From contig JBAJFG010000002.1 of NCBI GenBank assembly GCA_037903475.1, forward strand, positions 2,852,001 through 2,916,000: DNA of 64,000 bases. The letters are read 5' to 3'. This stretch comes from Ancylostoma caninum (Eukaryota > Nematoda > Chromadorea > Rhabditida > Ancylostomatidae). The position numbers and the translations under genes are program-made. Below are positions 35,902 through 47,110 of this stretch, piece by piece (position 1 is the first letter of the stretch; each line of letters begins with the position of its first letter). Under the pieces are notes generated by a model. The model saw only the letters and a list, made by a program, of their open reading frames with translations, made no database searches and was not told the DNA's origin.

Positions 35902-37341
35902 AGCGGGAGGACACGGCTGATCGAAGGCACTGTTGAACAAGAGCGCCTCAGTCGGCGGTGGTTGAAAAGCAACTGAGAAAGGTGAATGTGGAATAATTAG
36001 ATCAGTCTCAATGCTTTAAGCTGTTCATCTTTGATGAAATCTGAGGCGATCTTCTTCTTATCCCCACCGCCTCCATCTTTTTTTTTGTTCCAAAAGTTTT
36101 CGAGGAAGCGATGGAGAACCTACTGTTTTCATCACTTTTTGAAGGCATTTCTGATCATATCAAAGAGCCAATAAATAAGTAAGAAGAGTCAATCTTGGAA
36201 ATTTTGTCAAAATTGTACAAAGGAAATACGCCAAAGTTTCAGCTCAACATGGACAGTCAAGAAGCAAGTGGTTGGGTGTTAGGGAACCGCTGAAGCCCCA
36301 CTTCACACCCCTTTAGTTGCTAAATCATTAGTGATTGCGAGTTGTGAAATATTCTGTGTTTCCTTCTGAAGTGAGAATATATGTGCAACAGCAAACAACA
36401 CTTACGCAACGGTGTTATGAGCTCACAAGTATCTATAAACTTGAAGAACGGAGCCTATGTTTGGTGCCCTTCTCCGACAAATGGTATTGCCCTTGGATTT
36501 ATGGTAGTAATTTATTTGTTTGCTTTTTCAGAACGAATGTTCCTGACAGTCATTGGATACAAAAACTTCTGTGCACTTTGACACATTTCTGAAAATCCAC
36601 CGCTGAATACAAAGACTTACTGAAGGCCTTATTTCCAACCTTGGCAAACCTCCAAAATCATCCTAAGAGGAGTAAACACAAAGTGTTGAAGTCCTTTGGC
36701 CCCCGTCAACAAAAGTCTGTTCATTGAAACTGTCTTTCAGAGCAACGAACTGGCAAAATTTGCACTAAGGATGGTGGAAACGTACGTCCACGACCACGTA
36801 TGTATGTATGCTTTTCTTCAAGCTGGGCCTGTGGTAAAGTGTCACGGCGGTGAGATCAGCTGCCTGCACAACTCGTCGCCACATTTGGGGTGATGATCGC
36901 ACGCGCGACGGCCTCCCAATACTGAGGGAATGGAAGATCATCACCATCCGTGGCAGTGCTGCGAGCACGTGTAGGAAACTCCAAATGTAAGTAGACAAGA
37001 GTCTAGATCGCGGCACGGCTCTCATGGGGAGAGACGCACACACTATGCTGAGCTCCCATGCCTCTGCCCAAGAGAGCCGCGCCGCGGTCCCGACCCTTGT
37101 CTGCGTACGTTTGGAGTTCTCTGTATGTGCGGGTCGCTAATCTCATCGCCCTTGAGGGCGATGATCGCCATCGTTTCGCGACTAGATAGTGTGGTGAAAA
37201 GACGACGAGTGAAGTACTCGGAGCATCTCACTCGGAGTATGGTGATGGCGTGAAGTTACGTATGAACAGCTGCGCGAATTGCACACAATGCATCTGAGCC
37301 TCCGGACTCAGGCATGTTGAATTTCAATCCACAGCACAAAA

Positions 37342-37420
37342 CAAGCTCGAATGAGTACGACTTGTCAGAAGCACAGAGCTGCTCCTGGAGCTTCCGACAA
37401 GTCATACTCATGGTAGCTTG
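37342..37420. repeat. Pre-miRNA-like hairpin (79 nt)
   Basis: Arms 37342-37372 and 37390-37420 pair at 26 of 31 positions, with a 3-nt symmetric internal loop and two single mismatches, around a 17-nt loop. Dimensions resemble a microRNA precursor, but no seed family was recognised. Confidence 0.5.
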
Positions 37421-38088
37421 TTAGCCACAATAGTTCATAACTGTCCGATTCACCGTGGCGATGATCACCATACCCCTCTCCAACGCGAAGTGCGGCTATC
37501 TCCCTGAAGGTGATGTGCGATGATCGCACTGGACTCAATTTACTACGGGCCTCAATTTTTCCCGAATGTATGACAGAGACGACTAGAGCAAAGGAAGATC
37601 TTGCGATTAAAAGTTCACAGCACGAGCGAACATTGTGAAACATTCATGCGAGCCACACACATCTAATTATCCAGTGAGACAGAAAAAAGTCTAGTAAAGG
37701 CAAGGAATCACGGATATCCTCGGCATCACAACGAGATGCAAGCAATTGTAGGCCAATCTGCTCATTGATTACGGCGAGATAGTGTTTCCGCTGAGTCCGT
37801 TGTGATTCACACCAATCCAATTTAGAGCCGAGCCTCGGAGAGATTGTTATTTTTGGTTAAACCAAACAGAAATGCGCTTGGAAGAACGAAACCTCTCACA
37901 ACAAAGGAATTCTTCCCTCAACATTCCTTAAGTACCTGTCAGTGCCAGTTTAGTCTTTAAACAAAGAAACCACTTTTTGTTCAGTTTCTCTACTACTTTT
38001 CACGACTTCCAAGCCCTGGATTAAATAAATATGTAAAAGAGTGAGTAAAAAAGTAAACAAAAAAGAACTTGTAGATAAATATCACATA

Positions 38089-38994
38089 GTTTGGTGCATA
38101 ATTAATGGCAATGCGACTTTTTTCGCGATTCCTTTTCTCGTTAAAAGTTAATACTTCCTGGACGACTTTCTTTTTGTAAATAATCCTTTTATTTCATTCA
38201 TTAAAGGTGCTATCGAAAATCGTATCCATATTAACCCTCTCATGCTCTGCTACTTCGAGGAAGGTTGGAATGCAGCACAGTCATTCCGCGATCTCAACGA
38301 AATTTTGGCTGAAGAAAAATTAGCAAAGCCAAGTTGAAAAATATTTAAGTGGCTCACGTAGGGAGGCACAATCCTACAGCTGAAGAAGGAAAGGTTCTAC
38401 GATCAAATTTCGACGACCATGAACATTTGGCAGCCGTGGAAGGGAAGGAGGTTCGATTGACGAGATTCCTCAGAAATGGAACCTCTTCGTTTTGCTGTAG
38501 AAAACCGGTGGAAATTAAACATTCTTCGTGCATTAGTGTTCACACTGACCCATTTGCCATTCTCCATGCTTTTCTGGGCCGTTCGAGAGGAAGTGCCATG
38601 GGTGAATGATCCATATTGAAAAGTTCGGACAGCGTTGTCGATTTCAAGCTTTTGACCTTTTCCAGGCTTTCCAAAATTCCTGGTGCTTGGAATTTGATTG
38701 CCAATCTATTCTTTCCTCATCTGTGAAGCTCGTACCTTACGAATGTGAACAATCTTTCAACTTAGTCTTGCTGATTAACCCATCTCCGGAAGTCTAGCTG
38801 AGATCGCGGAATGACCGTGCTGCATTCTAACTTTTCCCGAAATGATAGAGCATGTTATGACGAATGTAGATTCTGTTTTCGATAGCACCTTTAGTACGGG
38901 AGAAGATAGGACTGCTTTCATGCAAAAACCATTTGAAAAGCTTTAATTTTCATGGGGAAAAGTCGCAAAAAGCCGCATTAATTGTGCACCACCC
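38089..38994. mobile_element. TIR element family X, copy 2
   Basis: The left end after TA (38087-38088) is GTTTGGTGCATAATTAATGG and the inverted right end is AGGGTGGTGCACAATTAATGC. The interior is collinear with copy 1, including the open stretch at about 38,390-38,580 with residues FDDHEHLAAVEGKEVRLTRF. The right TA is not intact. The copies differ by scattered substitutions and small indels. Confidence 0.72.
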
Positions 38995-38996
38995 TG

Positions 38997-39795
38997 CCGT
39001 ATTCCTCAACGAGAAGTGGAAGAGCAGGAAAGCATTTCACCCGGACATTACAAATTCCTGGTGATCAGTTGAGCAGCCGTTTTTTGCTTCAAGAGTAATA
39101 ATGTTGGGTCCTGAACTAAGAAATGTAGGATTTTTCTATGCACTTGATCCCGTTCCATCTTGTTCCTTCATTATGAATGTACAACCTGCAATTTCAAATT
39201 CACTGCTTCGGTTTTCGATCAGCTTTCAAATGCTTCTCTGAGAGCAGTTCTCGTAAAATTAGTAGATCGACAAAAAAAACCGTGTCATTTTTGAGGATGA
39301 GTTCAATCACAGGGCAGTTGGAAGCAGAAATGACTCAGAACATTGTCGAAGTATCAAGAGAACTTTTGGCAAGTAATACACTGATTTTCGTTGTCTTGGA
39401 AAATTCCATTGTGGTAACATGCATATGTGAAGTGAGCCTTGTGATAAGCCTGGGTAACGATGAGCTGAAAGGTGTAGCAGGAGTGGGAAGTGGATAGATG
39501 TTAAACTAGGGCTGAGTAAGCAGCAAGCTTTGGCGTTCATAACCCAATAATATTTTGATATCCAAAATAATTCGACAACGCAAAGTGACTCAAACATTGA
39601 ATTTTCACCGGTTTTATTCAAAAAAAATTGGTATTAATTTTTGACCGCTTTTAGCGGAACCACGCTGCTCAACACACTGACGACTATGGACGTCTTGGGG
39701 CAATGTGGAACCAAATTAAATTCTCCTTCATTTCATCCACTGGAATAAAAATAGATTTTGTTCCAATAAAAAATTATAAAAACAGTGATGATGAT
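38997..39795. other. No gene recognised
   Basis: Nothing with a domain or clear repeat structure was identified. Confidence 0.4.
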
Positions 39796-40260
39796 CTATT
39801 AAACAAAGCGCCGTAAGGGGGCTAGAGCGGTTAGAGATACGGGGCGGCACTCATAGACACCGCAATCTTGAGGCGCAGACTGTGGGGCGAAATGGCCGAT
39901 TTCCATGGACGCAGACACGTTCGTTTCGGGACTCGCAATTACGTCACGGCTGGCTCTGCCGCGTGCACGGGATGGTGATTTCATCACCTTCGCTGGCGGT
40001 CTCGCCGCATAGGAGTGAGGGAGTGTTTACAGCTTTCAGGCTGCACAATGTACGCAGCAGGAAAACCAGCCTTCCACTGTTGTGATGCTGTCTCCACTTT
40101 TACGAACAAATGGACGGGTGCTATGATAGCTGGAGCGTCTCGGAAGCTTCGGGAAGGCTGGATCAACGCGGTCGCCTCATCTGGTGGATGCCATTGCCGC
40201 ATCCCCTGCTGAATTCTCGCGGCGATTGTGTAGTCACGACATCCGTTCGTTTCGAGGAAG
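39796..40260 (+). repeat. 5' leader of an RTE-like LINE, detached
   Basis: The first about 45 bp (CGCCGTAAGGGGGCTAGAGC and flanks) match, inverted, the 5' extremity of the RTE-like LINE at 61,873-61,916. The rest (to about 40,260) is GC-rich and non-coding and could be leader sequence of a related element or a derived SINE-like unit. No endonuclease or RT motif follows. Confidence 0.5.
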
Positions 40261-40273
40261 CTTCTGCACTAAG

Positions 40274-40398
40274 AAAGAGTAAAAGCCTCTAAATAGGAAT
40301 GCATGACATTGTATATCCAATCAACTATATACGGATACGGGTCCGCCGATGGAGAAACAAAGAGTAAAAGCCTCTAAATAGGAATGCATGACATTGTA
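40274..40398. repeat. 85-bp tandem duplication with empty mariner site
   Basis: Unit 1 (40274-40358) and the start of unit 2 (from 40359) share AAAGAGTAAAAGCCTCTAAA and the downstream sequence. In unit 1 GACATTGTATATCCAATC is continuous at about 40,305-40,322. In unit 2 the same sequence is split after GACATTGTA (40398) by the mariner and resumes at 50,560. Both units run into the satellite theme ACGGATACGGGTCC. Confidence 0.88.
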
Positions 40399-40851
40399 TT
40401 AGGGTGGTAAGAAAGTCTTGAGCCGTTTTAGACTTTTTTGTGCTTTATTTTATTACTCAGCGCACAGTGGAGTTTGCTCAGCAATATAACAGCCATAGTT
40501 AGTCACTGCAGTGTCCCACCTAATGGGCAGGTCAGCGGTCTCCTTTTCCCAGGAATGGGAAGACTGGGAGCCAAAGAAATCGCTGACCTCCCTTCCAACA
40601 TGGTCAACTTTGGCGGATTTTTTCTTGACTTGAAATGCCTTGAAAGAGCAAAATAAGTGGTAATCGGAAGGGGCAACGTCAGGAGAATAGGGTGAGTGAG
40701 AAACCGTAACCCAGCCCAGCTCCGCAAATTTTTCACCGGTCTCTTTAGCTATTTGGGGCCTACCCTCATCATATCGTAGGTGTACAAGAAACTCAATTCG
40801 ACCGTTTTTCTCAAACAGCATCAGCGGCTCTCTGGAGCTGATTGGCGTATG
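40399..40851 (-). mobile_element. Mariner element, 3' part (interrupted by BEL element)
   Basis: The left TIR TTAGGGTGGTAAGAAAGTCT begins at 40399 after TA (40397-40398). On the minus strand 40846-40460 encodes the transposase C-terminus with EFLVHLRYDEG, SPYSPDVAPSDYHLF (the third catalytic-acid region typical of mariner) and RWDTAVTNYGCYI at the end. The 5' part of the same element lies at 50,228-50,559, displaced by 9.37 kb. Confidence 0.9.
40847..40851. other. BEL target-site duplication, left copy (GTATG)
   Basis: GTATG directly precedes the outer left LTR and is repeated at 50223-50227 after the right LTR. A 5-bp duplication is usual for BEL/Pao integration. Confidence 0.9.
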
Positions 40852-41144
40852 TGTTATGCTCCGCATAACGCGTATTTCATAGATACGTCATGTTGCCGTT
40901 ATATCGTATCAGTCATCTTTCCATGTTGCTTCTTGTTTACACAGATGCGCCCTGCAGCGCATCTGGGTTATTGTGATATGATACTGCATAAAAGCACGGT
41001 ACGACTGCTATATAGGTCCGTTGATAATTGTACGTGCTTGTGAATACAAGCGTATAATAAAACTGAACCACCAAATCTGCGACTACAGCAGTACAATCCC
41101 GCGACCAATAAGTCGGGAAACCCGCAACCAATAAGACGGGTACA
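40852..41144 (+). repeat. BEL LTR 1 (outer left)
   Basis: Begins TGTTATGCTCC and ends GGGTACA (TG...CA termini). It has a TATATAGG box and an AATAAA downstream. It differs from LTR3 by one substitution (AGATAC/AGGTAC) and lacks a 5-nt CGTGC in the upstream hairpin. It is followed by TCTGGT and then LTR2. Confidence 0.95.
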
Positions 41145-41150
41145 TCTGGT

Positions 41151-41442
41151 TGTTATGCTCCGCATAACGCGTATTTCATAGATACGTCATGTTGCCGTTA
41201 TATCGTATCAGTCATCTTTCCATGTTGCTTCTTGTTTACACAGATGCGCCCTGCAGCGCATCTGGGTTATTGTGATATGATACCGTGCTGCATAAAAGCA
41301 CGGTACGACTGCTATATAGGTCCGTTTATAATTGTCATGTGAATACAAGCATGCAATAAAACTGAACCACCGGACTGCGAATACAGCAGCAAAATCCCGC
41401 AACCAATAAGTCGGGAAGCCCGCAACCAGTAAGACGGGTACA
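41151..41442 (+). repeat. BEL LTR 2 (inner left, divergent 3' half)
   Basis: Its upstream half is nearly identical to LTR3, but after the TATA box it carries more than ten differences and several indels relative to both LTR1 and LTR3. TCTGGT occurs on both sides (41145-41150 and 41443-41448). It directly precedes the primer-binding site. Confidence 0.95.
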
Positions 41443-41444
41443 TC

Positions 41445-41456
41445 TGGTGCATCGGC
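41445..41456 (+). promoter_or_regulatory. Primer-binding site, tRNA-Gly
   Basis: TGGTGCATCGGC lies 2 nt after LTR2. It is the exact complement of the 3' end (…GCCGATGCA plus CCA) of metazoan tRNA-Gly(GCC), recalled from general knowledge. This is where minus-strand DNA synthesis would start. Confidence 0.85.
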
Positions 41457-41745
41457 TAAAATTAGCCACACTTCACGTCTCCTCTGAGACCTGAAAACAC
41501 TTCCCGTTTCAACGCACATAAACGTTGGAGCCTGGGAATCCACACTGTTTGGAAACAGTGCAACGGCAGACTAAGCCAAAAACAGTCCACATATTCGGAC
41601 TATCAACTTCGTCCTGAAGACAAAAAGGACACAATCAGGTTGAAATAAAACCAAAACCGGAGGAGGCCGCTGAAGAAAGGTCCACAAGAACTCCAGGAAA
41701 AGGTGTGCAAATACAGAAAACACCAAAAGACACTCTCAACTAACT

Positions 41746-44670
41746 ATGGCGTTCATTTTTCACAAGAAACCCATAGTGTACAGCGCAAAAACGCTGAGTA
41801 CTTTGCTCGATAAGTTTAGAGCATACACTGAAGAAGTTTCTCCCACTGGGGACGAAAACAATCAGTACGAAGAACTCACCACTGCCGTAAATCTGATAGC
41901 TGGCGGTATCAAGCTTATACAGCAAAGCCGTGACGCACTTCAAACTCTAGTTAACAAACTAGAAAAGGAGTTCGATGTGCTGAAGCTAAAGGGTAATCGA
42001 AAAGAGTTAGTAAGTGAGGTCGAAGAAATAGACAATGAAACTCATTTCAACGAGAAAATCGCATCAGCCAATGACATGGTATATGTGCTAGAAACTCGAT
42101 TGACTGAAACGCGCTCGAAAGCCCACAAAATCGCTCAGAAACTTGGAATTGATCCACAAAGGAGTGAGATCAACACCTCCACAAGTAGCGAAACATCGAG
42201 CTCAAACAAAACATCAGATGCTCGCAGCAGTGAAGACCCAGAACGGGTACTTTCACCAAACGAGGCCGCCTGGCTCTCGGAAGATCCGTCAGAAGTCAGT
42301 GTCGGTGAAAGAGAGGACGTCATTTGCAGAACTCTCAAACCAAAACAATTACAGTTACCAAAATTCTATGGTGATGAGGAAGAATTTCCTGAATTTTGGG
42401 CTGTTTTCGAGACCTTAGTTCACGAAAACAAAGTGCTAAGCACAGTCGAGAAAATGCTGCTACTCAAAGATAGCCTTAAAGGAAGGGCTGAATTAGCAGT
42501 CAAAGGGATACAACTCGTCCCCAAAAACTATGAATGGATGATAAATGCGCTCAAAAAAAAGTATGGCAACAAGCCTACCAAAAGAGCCAAGATTGTCCAG
42601 AAACTAGTTGATATGCGACCTGCCGCGAACAACGCAGAGAGCTGTACACACGTATACGACAGGATACGTATGCTTATCAATCAGATGGTCTCTGCAGGGC
42701 AAGATATCCGCAATATGCAGGACGCCCTGTGGACGGAAAAAATTCTAGAGAAATTTCCGTATAGCATTGTAAAAAGCGTGCTAATCTCCACACAAGATCA
42801 GGAGGAGACAAAAATCGAGTGCATCATGGAAGAACTCGAAAAACAAATTGATGCTAAAAAGTACGTAGAATCGCGCCTACGGAACTTTACAAAGGGGGAA
42901 CATCCTAAAAAGAGAATGGAGTCCACCCAGAGTGAGCAACAAAGCTCTTACTCAAATGAATGTGTATTCTGCAAATCGGATACTCATGCAGATGTGAACT
43001 GCAACTCGGTAACCGATATACAAGTACGAAGAAACATCGTTAAGGACCGAAAGCTGTGTTGGAAATGCTTTACCAATGAGCACAACAGCAACCAATGCAC
43101 AAAATCAAACTGCCCGCGTTGCGGAAGAACGCATCATGTGAGCCTGTGCTTTCCTACAAATTCGGAAAGAAGCAACACGCAAGGCCATAACCAAAGGCAA
43201 AGACCTGTGATCCAGCATAGAGCACACAATCCCCTAGATCAAAGGAACGCAAATCCTATCAGGGGAGGGAGAAGCTCCTGGAACAACAACAGGTCAAGTG
43301 AAAGGCCGTTTCCCAACAGACAGTCATTGAACAACGCATGCCTCGAAACACAGCCTATCACAGAAAACCAGCTCGATAGAAATAAGGAGCAGATTGTCCT
43401 AATGACTGCAGAAGGCAGCGTTTGGAACCAGAGAACAAGCCAATTCGAGAAAATATTATTTTTCTTCGACACCGGAGCACAAAAGACGCTAATCCGGGAA
43501 AGCATTGCTGAAGAACTCGGTCTTCCGAAACAATCAACGGAGATCTGTAGTATGTCAGGAATAGGCGGCCATACTGAAAGCTTCCAAAGCAGCTTGGTCT
43601 CCTTGAAAGTTTGCACTGCCTTCGGCAGACAGGTTGACATAACAGCGCAAACAAAGCCCGTACTCACCAGAGGTTTCTCATCAGTGAGATTATCCGAGGA
43701 GGATAAACATTTCCTACAGTCGAAAGAACTGTGCATATGTAATCCTCGAGTCAGAGGAGAGCATCAGAACCCTCACATCCTAGTAGGGTTGGACTACTAC
43801 TACCAACTGGTACCTCCGAATACCACGTCAGTGCAAATGCCATCAGGCTTGTATATTGCTAAAACGGTGTTCGGCCCCAGTATTCATGGTAGAGGTGCTC
43901 TGCCTACAGAAGTTACTGGCGATGACACTGTGACGCACCAGCTCACAGCAATAGCTGAGTTGACTGAGACAGAATTGCTGAATAAAATGTTCGAGTTAGA
44001 AGGACTCGGCATATCAGTGGATGAGTTGAAGAAGGAAGAAGATACTTTCTTGTACTTCCAAGAATACTCGAAGAAAATCGAGTTTAGGAATGGAATCACT
44101 ACAGCGCCTCTGCCGCTGAAAGATAATGTCATCGACCTCGACGACAACTACGCGTTAGCTTTCCGGAGACTCATCTCTCTCTGGAAACAGCTTCAATCCA
44201 ATGAATCTCAGCGATCGTGGTATTGCAAGACTTTCGATGAATACCTCAAGACAAATGTCATTGAGGAAGTAATCGAACGCGATGCGAACCATACAGTGTG
44301 CTATTACATGCCACATTCCGGGGTTTGGCGCCCACAAAAGCCAAAACCCCTCAGAATCGTTTTTGACGCTTCGTCAAAAAGGACAGGTCACCTCTCCCTC
44401 AATGATGTTATCCACACGGGAGAGTCCTTCGTGAACAAAATTCACGATATTTTGGTAGCCAGCAGAACAAGCAAGATAATAATGCTCTGCGACATACAGG
44501 CTGCTTTCACACAAATCAGGTTGAAGGATGAACACAAAGCATTGTGCAAATTCCTATGGGTCCGAGACATAAACCGCCCACCAACCAAAGGCAACATCGT
44601 GGAATACCAGTTCACAAGGTTGCCATTCGGCTTAACCGCCTCGCCGAGTATCCTCAACATGGTGATATGA
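41746..44670 (+). pseudogene. BEL Gag-protease-RT polyprotein, first 974 codons
   Basis: Open from ATG 41746 to an in-frame TGA at 44668-44670. Residues about 1-180 are a charged, coiled-coil-like Gag N-terminus. A DUF1759-like Gag domain follows (about 200-350; LQLPKFYGDEEEFPEFW). CCHC-like zinc knuckles occupy about 406-475, with CVFC, CWKC and CPRC pairs. The aspartic protease active site DTGA is at D575. The RT fingers/palm begins near 870 (FDASSKR), with the first catalytic aspartate in CDIQAAF at about 915 and LPFGLTASPS at about 960. The stop lies inside RT, before the YVDN catalytic box, so this frame alone gives Gag and protease but not RT. The start is the first ATG after the leader and suits a single-frame BEL polyprotein. 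Stop-codon readthrough is possible but further breaks follow. Confidence 0.9.
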
Positions 44671-45510
44671 GCATATCTCAATCACAAAAACACAGTGATT
44701 GCCAAAGAGATCGCTGAAAATCTGTATGTGGACAACATACTCCTCAAAGCAGATACTGTTGAAGAAGCACTACAAAAATACCATGCTTCTAAGGCAATCT
44801 TCTCCGGGATCGGCATGAACTTACGCGAGTACATCTCAAACTCGAGCGAAGTCAACGCAGCCATCCCCGAGAACGACCGATTGCAAGGAAGATTCATAAA
44901 GTTCTTAGGCGTCGAATACGACACGGAGAACGACGACTTCCTCGTGAATACTCGAATACCCGAGAAAACGCGGCTAACGAAAAGAGACATCGTCAGCCAG
45001 TTGAACTCAGTGTACGATCCCATGGGCTTAACGGGTCCACTGATGATAAAGATGAAAGCGCTCATGCGTGAAATCTACGGGACCGGGGTGGCCTGGAAAG
45101 ATACCATTCCTGTTGAGATGCAACGTAAATGGAACAACGCTTGCTAGGAGGTCAATGACATGACACTAAGCATTCCGAGACCGGCATTCTCCATTAGCAC
45201 AGCTGATACAGGCATGTGTCTTTGGACATTCTGCGATGCGAGCAAAATGGCAATAGCAGCCTGCACATATCTGCAAGATTTGAGAACCCGTGAGGTCACT
45301 CAACTAATCAGCGGAAAAACCCGTCTCACACCAAAGAAGACGGTTCAAACAATACCCAGACTGGAATTGCTCGGCATCCTCCTGGGACTGAGATTGGCAA
45401 AGACAATAATAAACTCTTTGTCCATTAAAATTGCGAGCGTCAATGTCGCAAGTGACAGCGAAATAGCATTGGCTTGGATAAAGTCATCCGCAAGCAACCC
45501 CCATTCGTAA
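44671..45510 (+). pseudogene. BEL pol continuation: RT catalytic box to RNase H
   Basis: The same frame as gag continues after the TGA with NLYVDNILLKADTVEEAL, the YVDN catalytic box of BEL/Pao RT, and a thumb/connection region with SQLNSVYDPMGLTGPL. A second in-frame stop, TAG, is at 45145-45147. The RNase H domain follows (FCDASKMAIAACTYL at about 45,230 and IPRLELLGILLGLR at about 45,350). The frame ends at TAA 45508-45510, immediately after a frameshift at about 45,490. Confidence 0.88.
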
Positions 45511-45743
45511 GCAATCAGAGGGATCGCATTCTGAAACTGAAATCTCAGTTTGAAGTAACTGGGTTATCGGTGAACTTCTACCATGTCCCTACGCAGTATA
45601 ACCCTGCGGATGCTGGGACAAGAGGCGTTGCGGCTGCCGATCTAGTACACCACGACTGGCTTAGAGGGCCACAGTGGCTAAAACGGGACCCGACTGCATT
45701 GCCACTCAGATCCATCAGATCGACAACATCTATGAAAGGATAG
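45474..45743 (+). pseudogene. BEL pol: RNase H to integrase linker, shifted frame
   Basis: The continuation beyond the frameshift at about 45,490 has PTQYNPADAGTRG and WLRGPQWLKRD, the conserved linker between RNase H and integrase in BEL/Pao elements. A second frame change at about 45,670-45,720 leads into the integrase frame. Confidence 0.85.
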
Positions 45744-47110
45744 AAATCGATGTGGATGAAATCATCCAACCTAACATTGTAGCTCCACCAAAGCCAACGA
45801 CAGCTCCACCTGAGCGATTCGTCGAATTAGCACGCTTTTCACGATACTCCAAAGTACTTCGCGTGATGGCTATCATCGGCAAACTCATTCGATCATGGGT
45901 TAACAAATGCAACACCCACAGAGCCACGCCTATAACTCTCCGAATAATTAACGAGTTCTCGGGCGACAAAGAAGTCACCGCAGATGACGTTCGGCTCGGA
46001 GAGAGGCTACTGTTCACCTCAGAACATAGAGGTATCAGCGTGGAAGAACTAAGAAAAAACTTCCCAAAGTTCAACATTATTAGGGATGAAGATGGAATAA
46101 TTCGCCATGAGTCCCGAATACAAAACGCTGTTCTGCCTCGCGACACTAAGTCGCCAATTCATGTGCCTAATAACTCAGACTTGGCACGGCTACTTCTTAC
46201 ACACATCCATCGTGTGAATGCTCATTGTGGAAATGACCACACACTTGCCATAGCTCGGCAAAGGTTTTGGATTCCCCAACCCTCGAGGGCAGTGAAGAAA
46301 TTTCTGAAAAATTGCGTCACCTGCAAACGCTGTCATGGACTACCCTTTGGGGCTCCAGAGATGCCACCTCTCCCAAGAGATCGAGTGGTCATCACAAAAC
46401 CGTTCCAAAACGTGGGATGCGATTTCCTTGGACCGTTTTATACGGATAAAGGAGAGAAAATGTACGTCTGTCTATACACATGCCTCACAACGAGAGCTGT
46501 CCACTTGGAAGTTGTAGAAAACATGACAGCAAGTGCATTCCTAAATTGCTTCGTGCGATTCGTTTCCCGTAGAGGTGTCCCAAAGTTAATGCGAACAGAT
46601 TGCGGAACAAATTTCAAGCTCGGCCAATTTGTCATTGAGAAACTATTCGAGAAAAATGATGAATCGGACTCTTCGGTGATGACATACAGTGCATCCGAAG
46701 GCACGAAGTGGATCTTCAATCCACCAGGTGCACCATGGATGGGTGGTGCCTGGGAGAGATTGGTTGGATCTGTGAAACGATGCTTCTCAAAAGCGATCGG
46801 ACGCAAGAGACTGTCGTTCGTGGACATGACAACCACAATGACACGCATAGAAGCGATCATAAACACGCGCCCCTTGGCCAAGGTGAACATGTCGGATCTA
46901 AGCGAGATTCCACTAAGACCAGTCGATTTCCTACAAGGAAACATCAAGTTCTCGTTGCCGAGACTCACTGCCACATCGGAAAGATCTGATACAGACTTTG
47001 ATCCTGATCTTATCCAGTCAATGTCTCAAGCGAAAGAAGCGCTTTCGTTCTCGGAAAACATCGCCAACAAATTTTGGGAGCGGTGGAATACCGAATACCT
47101 GACGGCTTTG
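45674..47110 (+). pseudogene. BEL integrase (HHCC and DDE core), shifted frame
   Basis: The zinc-binding HHCC module lies at about 46,200-46,340 (HIHRVNAH...CVTCKRC). The catalytic core follows: first aspartate in GCDFLGPF (about 46,419), second in RTDCGTNF (about 46,595) and the glutamate in GGAWERLVGS (about 46,750). Integrase catalyses insertion of the reverse-transcribed DNA. The frame stays open to 47185 but similarity ends near 47,110 (WERWNTEYLTALR); the C-terminal domain resumes in another frame, so a frameshift lies at about 47,105-47,125. Confidence 0.9.

Larger units (their letters stand above)
35169..38086. other. No gene recognised; two notable inverted repeats
   Basis: Contains the 35-nt inverted repeat at 35,798-35,901 and the pre-miRNA-like hairpin at 37,342-37,420. 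Several GATGATCGC motifs recur between 36,890 and 37,520, possibly from a decayed MITE. No exon could be supported. Confidence 0.4.

Noticed and set aside
36335..36592. Possible receptor TM exon on the plus strand
   Set aside because: The hydrophobic part coincides with an intron-like pyrimidine tract and TTTTTCAG, and no phase-consistent neighbours were found.
40852..41144. LTR1 as an independent solo LTR next to a normal element
   Set aside because: The GTATG duplication lies outside LTR1 and after LTR3, and LTR1 is the closest relative of LTR3, so LTR1 is the true outer left LTR.
43239..43736. Minus-strand ORF of 165 codons opposite gag-pol (and similar ones at 46,438-46,974 and 48,744-49,136)
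   Set aside because: Antisense shadows of the BEL coding frame with no domain of their own.
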